DNA of 64,000 nt, from the NCBI GenBank assembly GCA_032821775.1, contig JAVLRN010000003.1:2232001-2296000 (forward strand), read 5' to 3'. This document shows positions 1 to 11,592 of the stretch, piece by piece (the stretch's first letter is position 1; each line of letters starts with the position of its first letter). The notes beneath the pieces are model-generated. The model was not told where the DNA came from and made no database searches. It saw only the letters and a list, made by a program, of their open reading frames with translations. This stretch comes from Sanguinoderma infundibulare. Its lineage: Eukaryota; Basidiomycota; Agaricomycetes; Polyporales; Polyporaceae. A program made the position numbers and the translations under genes.

Positions 1-473
1 GGCCGAGCTGAGGGCGATGTTTGTTGTCGTACCCCCTGGCGACGAGGCGAAACCGATTTCATGTCCGATCTGTAAGGAGCCCTTGAAGTCTGAATTCCTT
101 GAGGACGACGAGGAGTGGGTGTGGCGTAATGCCGTAAAGAAGGATGACAGGGTGAGTGAACTACCACGTTATTCTTCGCGCTCGATGCTAATCACATCTG
201 ATATCCCAGATATACCATGCAACGTGCCACGCGGAGGCAACTGCGTCCAAGTCGAGTTTAGCAGTTCGCTTGCGGACTGAAAGGACGAGCCGTAGCCGAT
301 CGAGGACCCCTGATAAAGCGACGCCGCCGAAGGTACATGCGACGTTGAACGGGGAGTCGAGGAAATCAGAGACGCCGACGCCTTCGAAGCTTGCAGGTAT
401 GAAGCGTAAAGCTGAGGACGACACAGTCAAGCGCGCAGGCGACGTGCCGCAGGCAAAGCGAGTAGCGACATAA
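1..473 (+). CDS. pcf11: Pcf11, C-terminal end (5' truncated by the window)
   Basis: This is the 3' end of a gene for the cleavage-factor IA subunit Pcf11, which links mRNA 3'-end cleavage and polyadenylation to RNA polymerase II in the nucleus. The visible part is exon <1..151 and exon 210..473, joined in phase 0 across a 58-nt intron (GTGAGT...CCCAG). The last conserved block is the Pcf11 C-terminal zinc-binding module: CPICKEPLKSEF, then DDEEWVWRNAV, then, only after splicing, YHATC, which supplies the second ligand pair. A low-complexity basic Ser/Thr/Arg tail follows to the TAA at 471-473. The CTD-interaction domain would lie upstream of the window. The assignment rests on the CPIC...EWVW...YHATC signature known from Pcf11 proteins. 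Confidence 0.85.
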
Positions 474-1009
474 CGCCGGCGGAGGTAAACACGGTCTCTC
501 GTGGTGTCGATTTCAGGTTGGCACTGGGCACGCATCATTAGACTGCAGGATTCAGCATACATGGACCGCTCGCATCCTTTTTATGTTTCTTTATGGTTAT
601 GACTCTGCGCATTGTATCATGACAGCACAAGCCAATACCAATACAGCATCCTTATAGAATCACCGTAATTCGTCGTCGTGTGAAGAGTGATTGTGGCCGA
701 TCTCGCAGCGTTGACGACGCAATATCAATCTAGCGCCGTCGTTGCGCACTTTTCTTTCCTCGACCACCACCAGGCCACTGCTGACGTACATACTCCGACT
801 CCTCTTCCTGCATTCCCAGCCCATTAAGCCACGTCTGTCCATAGGAAGGTGAGTGGTGAAGTCACCGCGTTCTGATCTTTATATTACAGCATTTGGTGCC
901 TTGTGCGACGTGTGCCAAGGCCGATCTGTGGCTATATACGACTTTCACTGTGTGCGCTTCGGTTGCAACCTCGCTGTTATCGCCTTCCTCACCATCGGCA
1001 TGTAGATCT
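474..1009. other. Intergenic: Pcf11 3' flank and SWT1 leader
   Basis: No supported gene. The right part is the presumed promoter and 5' leader of the swt1 gene. A possible 41-nt leader intron lies at about 849-889 (gtgagtgg...ttacag), just before the coding exon. Open frames here are short or lack an ATG. Confidence 0.5.
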
Positions 1010-2440
1010 ATGTCAAATTCTACAATCACGACGCCACCGTACGATAGTACGGTGGAGCAACTATACAGCGCAGCCAAGGATGTTGAAATGCAGGTGCGCC
1101 ACAGGACTTCCGTCCCCACGAGAAATCGTGATTGATCAGAGCGTTCCAGGATGCATTCTCAACGAATCAATTCCACCTTTACGTAGTTATCGACACGAAC
1201 GTCCTCATCGACTACTGTGGCATCATCGAACAGTTCTGCGACGATGCGGAGAAGGCCGAATATCCAATCGTGATCATTATACCGAGCGTTGTCTTGGGGG
1301 AGCTGGACGGGTACGTTATCGGATCATGGCAAGGTTCCGACGCTCATCCGTTCGCACCTGACATACAGGCTCAAGAACCGCTCTGAACTGCAGTGGTTTG
1401 CACGCCAGGCGACCACATGGCTCCTGAAGAAGGTGAAGGAGCGGAAGGCGGTCAAGCTCCAGTCAGCCAAGGAGACCCTCAGCCCCGGCGGGGCGCGCAC
1501 GGAATCGGATGAGGTCAGGAGGAATGACCTTGCCATCCGGGACTGTTGCCTATACTTTGCCGACAAGACCAAAGGCTATGGTGCGCTCTTGGTCACGTTG
1601 GATAAGAACTTCAACCTGGAATGCATCAAGGAAGGTAGGTCCGAACCCCGAGCGCCTGTCAGCACCTGCTCGTCATCGACGTTCTCCGGGGTCTGCTGTC
1701 CGGGTTTATTGGCAATGGTATGCTGACGGTGACGGTGGCATCGCCACTTGTACGCATTAGGAATTGACGTTTGCATGCCGCCGAACCCAAAGCGCAGCAG
1801 CTGGTCGAGCCGCCTCCTAGCACAGGCGTTGCCGGTGCCGGAGGGAGGAGTGAACCTGGACTTGTTTCACAGCCGGGAGGCGTATCCTCGATATCGGCCA
1901 TCGAAAACAAAGTCGAAAACGGACAAACGGCTCGGGCAGACAGAGGGGCCCACGCCAGAGGTGGAGGCCGACATGATGGAGGTGGACGACGAGTTGGACG
2001 CTACGCCCGAAGAGTACGTTCCAGTCCACGCGCGAGACTCTCTCCACGCGCAGATCGCGGAGCACTTCCCGCTCGTGCTAAGGGATCTAGCACGACGCAT
2101 TCACGGGGAGTATGGAGACCCTTTGTCGGTGTCAACCTCAAAACACGCGCCGGCGTATAGGAGGACTGCGGTGTCATCGTGGACGACCGAAGTCTGTTTG
2201 GGCTATTTGGAGACGAAGAAGCCGTTGGGACGCGAACCCTGGATGTCGTCCTTTTTCGTGCAGCGGGGCGGAAACGGGTGGCGGAAGGGACAGGACTGGT
2301 CGCCGATGATGTGGCACAAGGCGTTGGACATGCTGGAGGAGGTGGGGAAGAAGTTCAACGATGGGGCGCTGCTGAGTTCTGTGTCCGCCGTACGACCACA
2401 TGTCCAAGACGTGTGGGAGGCGAAGCTCCGGCCAATCTAA
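1010..2440 (+). CDS. swt1: SWT1-type PIN-domain endoribonuclease
   Basis: This encodes a Swt1-like nuclear endoribonuclease; the yeast protein takes part in quality control of mRNPs near the nuclear pore. Exons are 1010-1093, 1150-1310, 1369-1634 and 1761-2440 (396 aa; all introns GT-AG, phases consistent). The start is the first in-frame ATG after the leader. The PIN fold is visible in order: VVIDTNVLID with the first catalytic Asp, VVLGELDG with the conserved Glu, RRNDLAIRDCCLYF with further acidic residues, and LLVTLDKNFNLECI, which closes the nuclease core. A linker with an acidic patch follows, then an all-helical C-terminal part ending in a WEAKLRPI tail. Human SWT1 is longer at the N-terminus, whereas this protein starts almost directly at the PIN domain. 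Assignment to SWT1 rather than another large PIN family rests on the C-terminal part and overall size. Confidence 0.72.
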
Positions 2441-2948
2441 CTCTATTACTCTCTATTATTGGATGCGACGTCGTTGACGGGAGTCGGTGAGTGTTTAGCC
2501 ACCAGTGGGGCGAGTCTTGTATTCCTGCCAGCTCGTCGTCGAGCGCCGGAGATAACAGTGGTGGCAATGAGCGGCCTTGCTTGATGAGGCAAGGCGGGAC
2601 GTCGTGATCTCGATCAGAGCGACGGGCTGGAAGCGCCGGCAAGACAGACGTGACAGCTGAAAATCGTCCGCTCGCCGGCTGCGTGAATTAAGTTGCTCGC
2701 TGCTGCGGGCGTGGAGGAGGAGTGTGTGGAGGAGTGTGGTCGATGTTGATGACATGGACTGGGCCGCAATGAGATCACGGTCGGGACAGCCACTTGACGG
2801 ACTGCGGGACGGGGCCATAAACCGCTCGGCGAAGAGGACCGTCGCTGTGCCTGGCACTGGCAGGACCGGCTGTCCCACCAAGAAAACGCATAGGTTCGCT
2901 TATCCCTTCCTCTCCCTCCACCCCTCTCTCTCCTTCCTCCCGCCCCCC
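2441..2948. other. Intergenic: promoter of the mannosyltransferase gene
   Basis: No supported gene. The last 40 bases before the ATG at 2949 are an almost pure C/T tract (about 2905-2948), the usual pyrimidine-rich start region of well-expressed fungal genes. Confidence 0.5.
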
Positions 2949-4562
2949 ATGTTCCGACGACGGACTGTGTACACCCTCCTCTGCCTCCTCGCCACTGTCC
3001 TCGTCGGCACCGTCGTCGTCCTCTCCTCCATTTCATACTACCTCTCCATCGATTATGCAGCCTACATAACCGAAGACGAGGTCAACTACGCCCTCAACGA
3101 CTCTCACCACGTCCTCCCAGAACGAGCCCCACGAATCCTTCACCAGACATGGAAGTCGGAAACCCTCCCGCCCAAGTGGGCCAACGTCTCCCAAGCGTGT
3201 CGCGATATGATGCCCGACTAGTGCGTCCTCCCCTCCATTTCTCCGTATCACCGCCCCCCCTCACGTCCCCCTAGCGAGTACAAGCTGTGGACCGATGCCA
3301 GTGCTCGTGAGTTCATCGCTCAGCACTACGGTTGGTTCCTCGACACCTTCGATGGGTATACCTATCCAATCCAACGTGCCGATTCTATCCGCTACTTCGT
3401 TCTCTACCATTATGGCGGTATCTACATCGACCTCGACATGGGATGCCTTCGGCCCCTCGACCCTTTGCTGGTTCACCCGATTGTTCTCGCCAAAACTATC
3501 CCTGTCGGCGTCTCCAACGACCTCATGGTCGCGGAGAAGCACCATCCCTTCATGGCCCAGACGATCCACAACCTCATGAAGTTCGATTACAGCTGGGTCT
3601 TGAACTACCCCACCGTCATGTTTACGACTGGCCCCATGTTTCTCTCGGCCCAGTATTCGGCATACACCTCCAATCATCCCCCCACTCCCGAGCGCCCTGG
3701 AGGCGAGGTTCGCATCCTCCCCAAGTCGCTGTACGGCAAGAACGCCAAGCCGGGTGAGGCCCCCCACTCCTTCTTCGAGCACTACTATGGAAGCAGTTGG
3801 CATGCAGACGATGCTCCCTTCATCGCTTTCCTCATGAAGTGGGGCAAGGGGCTCATGTGGATCGGTTTGGTTGTCCTCCTCGTCGGTCTCGTCCGCATGG
3901 CCCTTCTCCCGAGCCAAAAGCCCCGCCACTTCCCCCGCATCGGCGGGTACGAGGTCCTCATGCCGCGCTGGACGCAGAAGAATGGCAGATGGTACCTCGA
4001 CCTTGGATGGTTCGCGCTGCCAGCATCAGGTATCAACACCCATCCACCTTCGCCCGTCACGCTTCCCAGTCCCGCCTCTTCTGACGAGGACGTGCAACTC
4101 CTTCCCTTGTACGACTCCTCTCGTTCGACTTCGCCCACCCCGTCCGAATTCTCTCTCGGCGCGGACATCACGCCGTCTCCCACAGGAAACTCCATAGTTG
4201 ATCGTGTACGGCGTGCAGGAAATCGTGTCATGGACACCGTCTTCGGACCGGAGGAGCCACCATCAACGCCCTCGCGTTCGCGCAGACGCCGCCTGCGCTC
4301 GCGCGGCGTTCTCTTCTTCCTCCCCGCATTCCTCACCTCCGAGCAAAACGCGGCCGATGCACTGCCGTTCACGCCGCACGCGCGAAGCTCGTCCTACGCT
4401 CGTCCCCGCGTAGAGAACTACTCGGTGTCGTCGCTTCCACCAGAAAAGCAGCGTTACGCGTCCGAGTTCGCGGCCGCGGGATTGATGCCTGCGATCGACG
4501 GTCGTGGACGCATAGGGAGCACGTCCTCCGAGGCGTCTTCTTCGTCATCCACGGTTTGTTAA
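2949..4562 (+). CDS. sur1: Inositolphosphoceramide mannosyltransferase (SUR1/CSG1-type, GT32)
   Basis: This membrane glycosyltransferase is predicted to add mannose to inositolphosphoceramide in the Golgi, making MIPC. Exons are 2949-3220 and 3275-4562 (519 aa); the 54-nt intron splits a Tyr codon. An N-terminal signal anchor (residues about 5-30) is followed by the GT32 start PRILHQTWKSETLPPKW. Next come the donor-binding region RADSIRYFVLYHYGG and the catalytic DXD motif in GGIYIDLDMGCLRPL. A second hydrophobic stretch (GLMWIGLVVLLVGLVRMAL) lies just after the catalytic domain. The last 200 residues are a Ser/Pro/Arg-rich cytosolic-type tail longer than in yeast Sur1. A regulatory Csg2-like partner would be encoded elsewhere. 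The related Och1-type GT32 enzymes lack this C-terminal membrane segment, so SUR1/CSG1 is preferred. Confidence 0.85.
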
Positions 4563-5782
4563 CCAGTGCCCTGCCGGGCTGGCCGCGGCGTGCCAGGTGC
4601 TGCGGAGGGCTCGGGAGGTGTAGGGTATGGGGTACCGGGAGCTAATGCGAGCGTGTTGGAGCGGGAGAGGACGCGCCATTTCACATCATGTTGGGGAGGA
4701 TCGAATGAGGGGGGCTGCGGGCGGACCGGGTCCATGTCTGCTTCCGGTCCATGTCTGCTTCCGGTCCACGTCTGCTTCCGGCCAGGAACCGAGAGCTCGA
4801 CGCTCGAAGCTGCGGGGCAGGCGTGAGACGCATGCCGTGTACTATATATTCACCCTCGAGCCATGCGTCGTGCGTAGGAGGGCGCACGAAGCAATGGGTA
4901 TACCCACCCTCTTCAAGTACCCCACCGCGCTACGCTCTGCGTCATGCGGTTGCTCAAGAAGCGCTGCATTGTATGTGGCGGTCGGATTCGAGGACGTCGC
5001 TTGCTTCAGGTAGACTTTGCGCATGCAGTCGGTCGGTGCACCGCGCCGCTGTGTCAGTGCTGTTCGTGTTGCATGGATTCGTGCGTCCGTGGCTTTCCAG
5101 TCCCTACGTTCGTTTCCAGCCCACCCGTCGTCGGTCGTCGTGACTGTTCTTTCTAGTTTACCCCGTTCTCCGCACAGCCTTTTTGGATCGATGACAGACA
5201 CTGTTCATTCGTTAATGGGTGTCTCGAGAGTAGTAATCTTAAACCCCCCCTTCCTTTCTTCCGCACTTCTTGTTTATTTCCACAAGCGTATGGTCGACGT
5301 TCGGGTCTTTAATCGCGGATTGTGCTGGCTGCGACGGTGGCAGGGCTGGCTTAGAAGTTCAACGCAGCAGTAGTTTACGTACACGCATATACAAGTATCT
5401 AAATACCATCATTTCAATGCTCTGGGGAACTCGTTCGTGCCCGACGTGATCTGCCCGCAAACGAAAGGATGCTTTTCACAGAGTATGCCGAATCCGCTCG
5501 GTAGAGTTGATGATTGAGACTGACAGATGCATGGCGAGCAAGTTCTAAACGTTCTCGTCATCCCGAGGTTCTACACTCCATGTCGGATAGCGTTCGAGGA
5601 GAAGTCTGTTGAACATTTAATGTATTCTTTCCGTTCTTCAAGTACAAGCTGTCAATTACCGATAACGACAGCCCGAGAGAACCCCGAATATATCGTACAC
5701 TCTATATGTTTACTGCGTCTTTCCGTGTGGTCTGCCTGTGGAGCCCATCTCTTTTGCATGGTATCAATCGAGCACGCGGAAC
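4563..5782. other. Intergenic (1.2 kb) between two convergent genes
   Basis: This is the 3' flank of the + strand mannosyltransferase and of the - strand xylulose reductase. It holds a 3 x 17 bp tandem repeat at 4729-4779. No open frame here shows a recognisable protein pattern or a start plus splice pattern. Confidence 0.5.
4729..4779. repeat. Tandem repeat, 3 copies of 17 bp
   Basis: Three head-to-tail copies of GGTCCATGTCTGCTTCC; the third differs by one base (CAC for CAT). It lies about 170 bp past the stop codon of the mannosyltransferase gene, so it may sit in its 3' UTR. A unit of 17 bp (not 3n) argues against coding. Confidence 0.9.
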
Positions 5783-7399
5783 CTATAGGAGGTCGGCCGG
5801 GTCAACGTCAGGCCCAGAGATGACCGCCTTGATGACCGCCTTGCCATCCGGACCCTTGCCCGCGCGCGTCGCCTGGAACGCCTCGACGGCCTTGTCGAAC
5901 GTGAAGCGGTGCGTGACGAGGGGCTTGAGGTCGACCCGGCCCTGCGAGACGAGGGCGATGGCGAGCTGATAGTCGCCAGGCTGGGTTGGATGGAAGAGAG
6001 GGCATGCATATCAGAAGTACTCAACAAACCACAGTGCAGGGAGCGGCGCTTACCCCGTAGCGGAAGGAACCCTTGAAGTCAATCTCCTTGACGAGGAGAG
6101 TCGTGATGGGGATCTGGATCTCAGGAGGGCCCATCCCGACCTAGTATACATACGACCGTCAGCACGGGGGTCTCACGCTCACGGCGGACGAACGCAAGGC
6201 AACGCACCTGGACGAACCGCCCGCCGTGCTTGGCGACGTAGATGCCGGTCTGGACAGAGACCTCGGCGCCCGAGGCGTCGACGACGAGATCGACGCCGTT
6301 GAGGCCGCGCTCCTCGAGGCCGAGCTGGGCCATCATGAGCTTGGCGTTGCGCTGCGAGTACGCGATGCGGCTCTCGCCGTCCTGGAACGCGGGCGGGAGG
6401 TAGGTGTCCGTGGCGGCGTAGGACTTTGCGAAGTCGAGCCGGGAGGGGACGATGTCGACGCCGATGACGCGGGCGGCGCCGAGGGCGCGGGCGACGGCCA
6501 TGCAGAGGAGGCCGACGGGGCCGGCGCCGAAGACGACGACGGTCTCGGCGGGCTTGAGGGCAGCGGTGTTGGCGACGGAGTGGATCGCGACGGAGAGAGG
6601 CTCCATCTGCGGGGTAGATGGATGTGGTCAGTGTGGTGTTCTTGGGCGGATGAGGCGCGAGTTCGGCAACTGACCATGGCACCATCTTCGAGGGTGAGAT
6701 GGTCCGGGAGCTTGTAGCAGAGGTCTGCGGGGATGGGATAGTAGCGTGCAAGGGTACCATCGTATGGGGGCGTCGCCGCGAAGACGATGTCTGGGCAGAG
6801 CTGGAGAATGTTGATTAATCGAGGCCTGGGAGCATGACGGGTTCTACCAGATGACATACCTCGTAACGGCCACGTTTGCAGTCATGACATTTGCGGCAGG
6901 TGGCACCGGGCTCCATCGCGACACGGTCTCCGGGCTTTAAGTGAGTGACTTTGCTACCGACTGTGTGCACAAAGGATGCTTAGCACGGTCGGTGAACATT
7001 TGCTCAGCGTTTAAGTACCTTTGTGGATGACACCAGCGGATTCATGGCCGAGGACCTAGAGGAATATGAAGGATCTTGTGACGTCTTTGGCAATTGATGT
7101 ACGTACCATGGGGCTCTCGACGACGAAGTCACCGATGCGGCCAGCGACGAGGTAGTGCACATCGGAACCACAAATACCTGGTGTCGAGGTAAGCGACTGA
7201 AAGCGATCGTGATGGATAAAGGGGACGTACCAGTCTTCTTGACCGCGACGATGACTTCGTCGTCCTTGACTTGAAGCAGTGCCTGAACGTTATGGTCATG
7301 CGTCGATCATTGGTCATAAGACATACTTTGAGGGATGGGCCTCTCCTCGAAAACGACGTCCTCGATCTTGCGGAGGACAAAGGACGGGTTGTTGGACAT
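5783..7399 (-). CDS. xyl2: D-xylulose reductase (xylitol dehydrogenase)
   Basis: This zinc-dependent medium-chain dehydrogenase oxidises xylitol to D-xylulose with NAD+ in the cytosol (L-arabinose and xylose catabolism). Exons, 5' to 3', are 7399-7327, 7269-7231, 7177-7107, 7055-7019, 6960-6860, 6800-6675, 6606-6208, 6140-6054 and 5980-5783 (376 aa, nine exons). Catalytic-zinc residues lie in GICGSDVHY and VLGHESAG. A structural zinc site with four Cys is present ([15 protein letters not shown]). The Rossmann motif is [10 protein letters not shown], followed by GVDI; its acidic residue favours NAD. The N-terminus [20 protein letters not shown] is typical of this enzyme. The second exon needs an AAG acceptor to keep phase; the nearby CAG would shift the frame. 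Sorbitol dehydrogenase is the closest alternative. Confidence 0.88.
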
Positions 7400-8301
7400 G
7401 GCTAGGGGAGAAGGCGTGGAAGGGTTCTCAGTGAACGAGGCGCGGACCTGGGGTGAGTATTTGAGGAGAGGGGACGGTAGGCCGGACCGGGAGGGAGATC
7501 GTCTATCCCTCGCTCATCTGACTGCACGATGGGATTCGTCGATAGCGATATCGTTCGGCGGCAGTCCTTTTGCGCTTTGCGACCTTTTGCGGTCTCCGAG
7601 TCGTCTGAGGTCGTCTGCCAGGTGCACCATTCAGTTCGTCCACACTCCAGCCCCGGCGCCGGCCCCACATGCCCTCCGCCGTATATGGTCAGAGACCTGC
7701 CTGTTTAGGCCTCGAGCCATCCCGGCAGACGTCGACAGGGTCCTGTTTTATATTCCGAAGTCGTCGGCAGGTTGCTATCAAAGGTTATTATAACCATACA
7801 ACGCGAACGTGCGCATACTATAGCACGTTTCTTCCCCTTCCACGTCGCTTGTGAAATCGTACAATGACTGTCGATGGCGACGAAAGGCCTGAGATGGACC
7901 CGTGAATACATTACAGGCAATTGCCGAACTACGACCATGTAACGCATCGTGAGCGAGGAGACTGTATGCAGGAATGTGAGAAGAGCGATCACCCGCCAGA
8001 AAGTCGTGTGCAAATCCCAGCATTTTTCAGCCGGGTCTAATAGCATTGCTTCCCACTCTGAGACACCCCCAATGAAGACTGTATGCACTGCTCGGCCGAT
8101 GGGTCTGAGCAGCTCTGGAGCAGCGAGATGGACGTCGGACTGGATCGATAAAGGGCGGATGATTGGCTACGATGGCGTTGATCGAGGGTCTCGTCTTTTA
8201 TGTAATGCCGCGCGCTCGCGCGATCTGCAAATTCTTCAAATACCCCTTCTCCTACACCATCTCCTTCCACCCCCTTCCACCATCTCCCCTATCCGCCCAT
8301 C
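7400..8301. other. Divergent promoter region (0.9 kb)
   Basis: This is the shared upstream region of xylulose reductase (-) and methionine synthase (+). The bases from about 8235 to 8301 are strongly C/T-rich, as expected before the start of a highly expressed fungal gene. No supported gene. Confidence 0.5.
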
Positions 8302-10802
8302 ATGGTCCTCTCTAGCGTTCTCGGGTTCCCTCGCATCGGTATGTTCGCCTCAAGTCCACATATTCGCTCCATCTAACACCCATTCATCCATCTTCAAAGG
8401 TGCCAACCGTGAAGTTAAAAAAGCTGTTGAGGCCTACTGGGCCGGCAAGCTCTCTGCGGCCGAGCTCACCAAGGCTGCCGCCGATGTCAAGAAGGCCAGC
8501 TGGACCAGCCTCAAGGAGCGTGGTGTGAACCTCATCCCCAGGTGGGTACACCTCGTCTCCCAGATCTTTCGATCTCACCAGGTTTGACGCATCATCTATT
8601 TTAGCGGTGACTTCACCCTCTACGACCACATCCTTGACCACTCTGCTGCGTTCAACGTCATCCCCAAGCGCTACTTGGGCAAGGGACTTTCGCCTCTCGA
8701 TGTCTACTTTGCCATGGGCCGTGGTCGCCAGGCGGATGGTGTCGACGTCCCTGCCTGCGAGATGAAGAAATGGTACGATATTGCGTCATCGCGCCGCTTC
8801 CATTTTCCTCATCGCTTAACGTCGTAATTCTCACTCCATTGATCTCCCCAGGTTTGACTCGAACTACCACTTCGTCGTTCCCGAATTCTCTGAGGAGACC
8901 GAGTTCAAGCTCAACTTCAACAAGGCCCTTGAGGAGTATCGCGAGGCCAAGGACCTCGGTATCGAGACCCGCCCTGTCGTTGTCGGCCCCATCACTTTCC
9001 TCGCCCTCGGCAAGGCAGCAAAGGAGGCCAGCGCTGGCTTCCAGCCCATCTCCCTCCTTCCCAAGCTCGTTCCTGTCTACAAGCAGCTCCTTGCTGCCCT
9101 CAAGGAGGCCGGTGCTGACTCTGTCCAGATCGACGAGCCCATTCTTGTTCTTGATCAGGCTGCTCTCTACGAGAAGCAGTTCGCATCTGCGTACGCCGAG
9201 CTCGCCCCCGTCTCGCCCAAGCTCATCATTGCGAGCTACTACGGCCGCCTCGACTCCAACGTCGTCTTTGCTGCCAAGCTCCCCGTTGCCGGTCTCCACA
9301 TTGACCTCGACCGTGCTCCTGCTCAGCTCGATGATGTCATCGCTGCCGTGAAGCCCACCAACCTCATCCTCTCCCTTGGAGTTGTTTCTGGCCGTAACAT
9401 TTGGAAGACCGACTTCCAGGCTGCGCTCAAGCTCGGTCAGAAGGCCGTTGGTGCTCTTGGCCAGGACCGTGTTATCATCGCATCCTCTTCATCTCTCCTT
9501 CACACTCCCGTTACCCTCGCGGCGGAGAACAAGCTCACTCCTGAGCAGAAGGACTGGTTCGCATTCGCCCTCGAGAAGGCCTCTGAGATCTCTGTCATCG
9601 CTGCCTCCCTCTCGGGCTCTCAGGATGAGAAGGTCACTGAGGCAGTTGAGGCCAACCGTGTATCCATCGCCAAGCGTCGCGAGTTCGAGCGCAACTCGGA
9701 CGCTACCGTCCGTAGCCGTGTTGCTGCTATCACGCCCGACATGTTCGAGCGCAAGAACCCTTTCTCCGTCCGCAAGGAGATCCAGCAGAAGCAACTCCAG
9801 CTCCCCAAGTTCGCCACGACCACCATCGGTTCCTTCCCTCAGACCAAGGAGATCCGTCAGGCTCGTGCCAAGCTTGGCAAGAAGGAGGTCACCGAGGCCG
9901 AGTACGAGAAGTTCATCGAGAAGGAGATCGAGAGCGTCGTCCGCTTCCAGGAGCGCATCGGCCTTGACCTCCTTGTCCACGGTGAGCCCGAGCGCAACGA
10001 CATGGTCCAGTACTTCGGCGAGCAGCTCGATGGATTCGTCTTCACTCAGAACGGATGGGTTCAGTCATACGGCTCGCGTTATGTCCGTCCCCCCATTGTC
10101 GTCTCGGACGTCAGCCGCCCCAAGGCCATCACTGTCCGCTGGAGCAGTTACGCGCAGAGCCTCACCAACAAGCCCATGAAGGGTATGCTCACCGGCCCCG
10201 TCACGATCCTCAACTGGTCGTTCCCTCGTGCCGACGTGTCTCGTGAGCTGCAGTGCAAGCAGCTCGCGCTCGCGCTCCGTGACGAGGTCATCGATCTCGA
10301 GAAGGCGGGCATCAAGGCCGTCCAGGTCGACGAGCCCGCCCTTCGTGAGGGTCTTCCTCTCCGCAAGTCCGACTGGCAGGCGTACCTCGACTGGGCCCTC
10401 ACGTCGTTCAAGCTCGCAACCGCCGGTGTCACCGACGCGCTCCAGACGCACTCCCACTTCTGCTACTCGGACTTCGACGACATCTTCCCCTCCATCCAGG
10501 CGCTCGATGCTGACGTCATCTCCATCGAGGCGTCGAAGAGCGACCTCAAGCTCCTCAATACCTTCAAGCACTACGGCTACTCGAACCAGATCGGCCCTGG
10601 TGTTTACGACATCCACTCGCCCCGTGTCCCGTCCGAGGACGAGATCAAGGAGCGCGTCACGGCGATGCTCGCCACCCTCCCCGGCGACCTCCTCGTCATC
10701 AACCCCGACTGCGGCCTCAAGACCCGCGGCTGGAAGGAGACGGAGGCGTCGCTCGTGAACCTCGTCAACGCCGCCCGCTGGGCCCGCCAGACGCACGCGT
10801 AG
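8302..10802 (+). CDS. met6: Cobalamin-independent methionine synthase (MetE/Met6)
   Basis: The enzyme transfers a methyl group from 5-methyltetrahydropteroyltri-L-glutamate to homocysteine, the last step of methionine synthesis in the cytosol. Exons are 8302-8338, 8400-8541, 8605-8772 and 8852-10802 (765 aa, the standard family length). The N-terminus VLGFPRIGANREVKKAVE is diagnostic. The C-terminal catalytic barrel carries zinc-ligand motifs HSHFCYSDF (His, Cys) and NPDCGLKTRGW (Cys), plus VQVDEPALREG. The last exon is very GC-biased at the third position, so long spurious frames run on both strands; this suggests high expression. All three introns lie in the first 550 bp, a common pattern in such genes. 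Confidence 0.97.
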
Positions 10803-11592
10803 ACGAGCACGCGCCCCCTCGCGCTTCAACAGCGCCCGCGTTACGGTTTACCAGTAACTTATCAGCGCACTCTCAACGAGGTGTCCTGCAGTGTCGGCCC
10901 AGTTGTCGTGCAGTGGTGTGGATGATAAGCCAGAAAACGTGTAGCCGTGTGGGTGCCGGCGCCGCTCCCGCGGTCCTTTTTGTTGAGCCTCCGCCGACGT
11001 CAAGAGCAACGCCCCCGCCTCGTCTTCCGCCGCCCCTTCCTGGGCGGTGATGAACACCAGGCGTGGACGTCTGTCGGCGCGGCAGGCCGCGCGTAGGCGC
11101 ACCGGGACCAGGACGTTCCCCGCTTCGGCGGATCGCCTCGGTCTCTTTGGTTTCTATGTTGGACGGGTTTGTGTAGTAGGGCAGGTGTAGTTGGGTGGAT
11201 TTCAACAATCCTCAGAAGTGCTTTCAACGGCACTCACGATGTATACTATTAGCATGTATCTGTAACGCGTCGCAATCTCAGAGTACTTAATCGTCCGAGA
11301 CTTCTACTGAGTGTGCTGCACATTTACATTGTTGGCCTCAAGCAAGCGTCAAGAATGAATTCACATCATGGATTGTGCGTGCGTGTATACTACAGTATAA
11401 CTACAGCAAAGGACCTATTAACACAGGAGGGATCGGCGTTGATATAAATTATGATATTTCAAAGTATAGGTGGTTTAATGGCAGATGGTGCATGGATACA
11501 AATGGATATGATCTCGAAGAAAGTAAGCTCTGTCCGTGAAACATCGTACATAACGTATACCAGACACCTATGGATCATCTAAGGGTCCCAGA
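10803..11592. other. Intergenic (0.8 kb), convergent 3' flanks
   Basis: Lies between the stop codons of methionine synthase (+) and the DUF2985 gene (-). I see no gene, RNA or notable repeat. Confidence 0.5.

Noticed and set aside
7232..7285. CAG acceptor at about 7283 for xylulose reductase exon 2
   Set aside because: It shifts the frame. The AAG acceptor 13 nt later restores [18 protein letters not shown], the expected family sequence.
8770..10829. Several long alternate-frame and antisense ORFs over methionine synthase
   Set aside because: Low-complexity Ser/Arg or Leu/Glu shadows of a highly biased gene.
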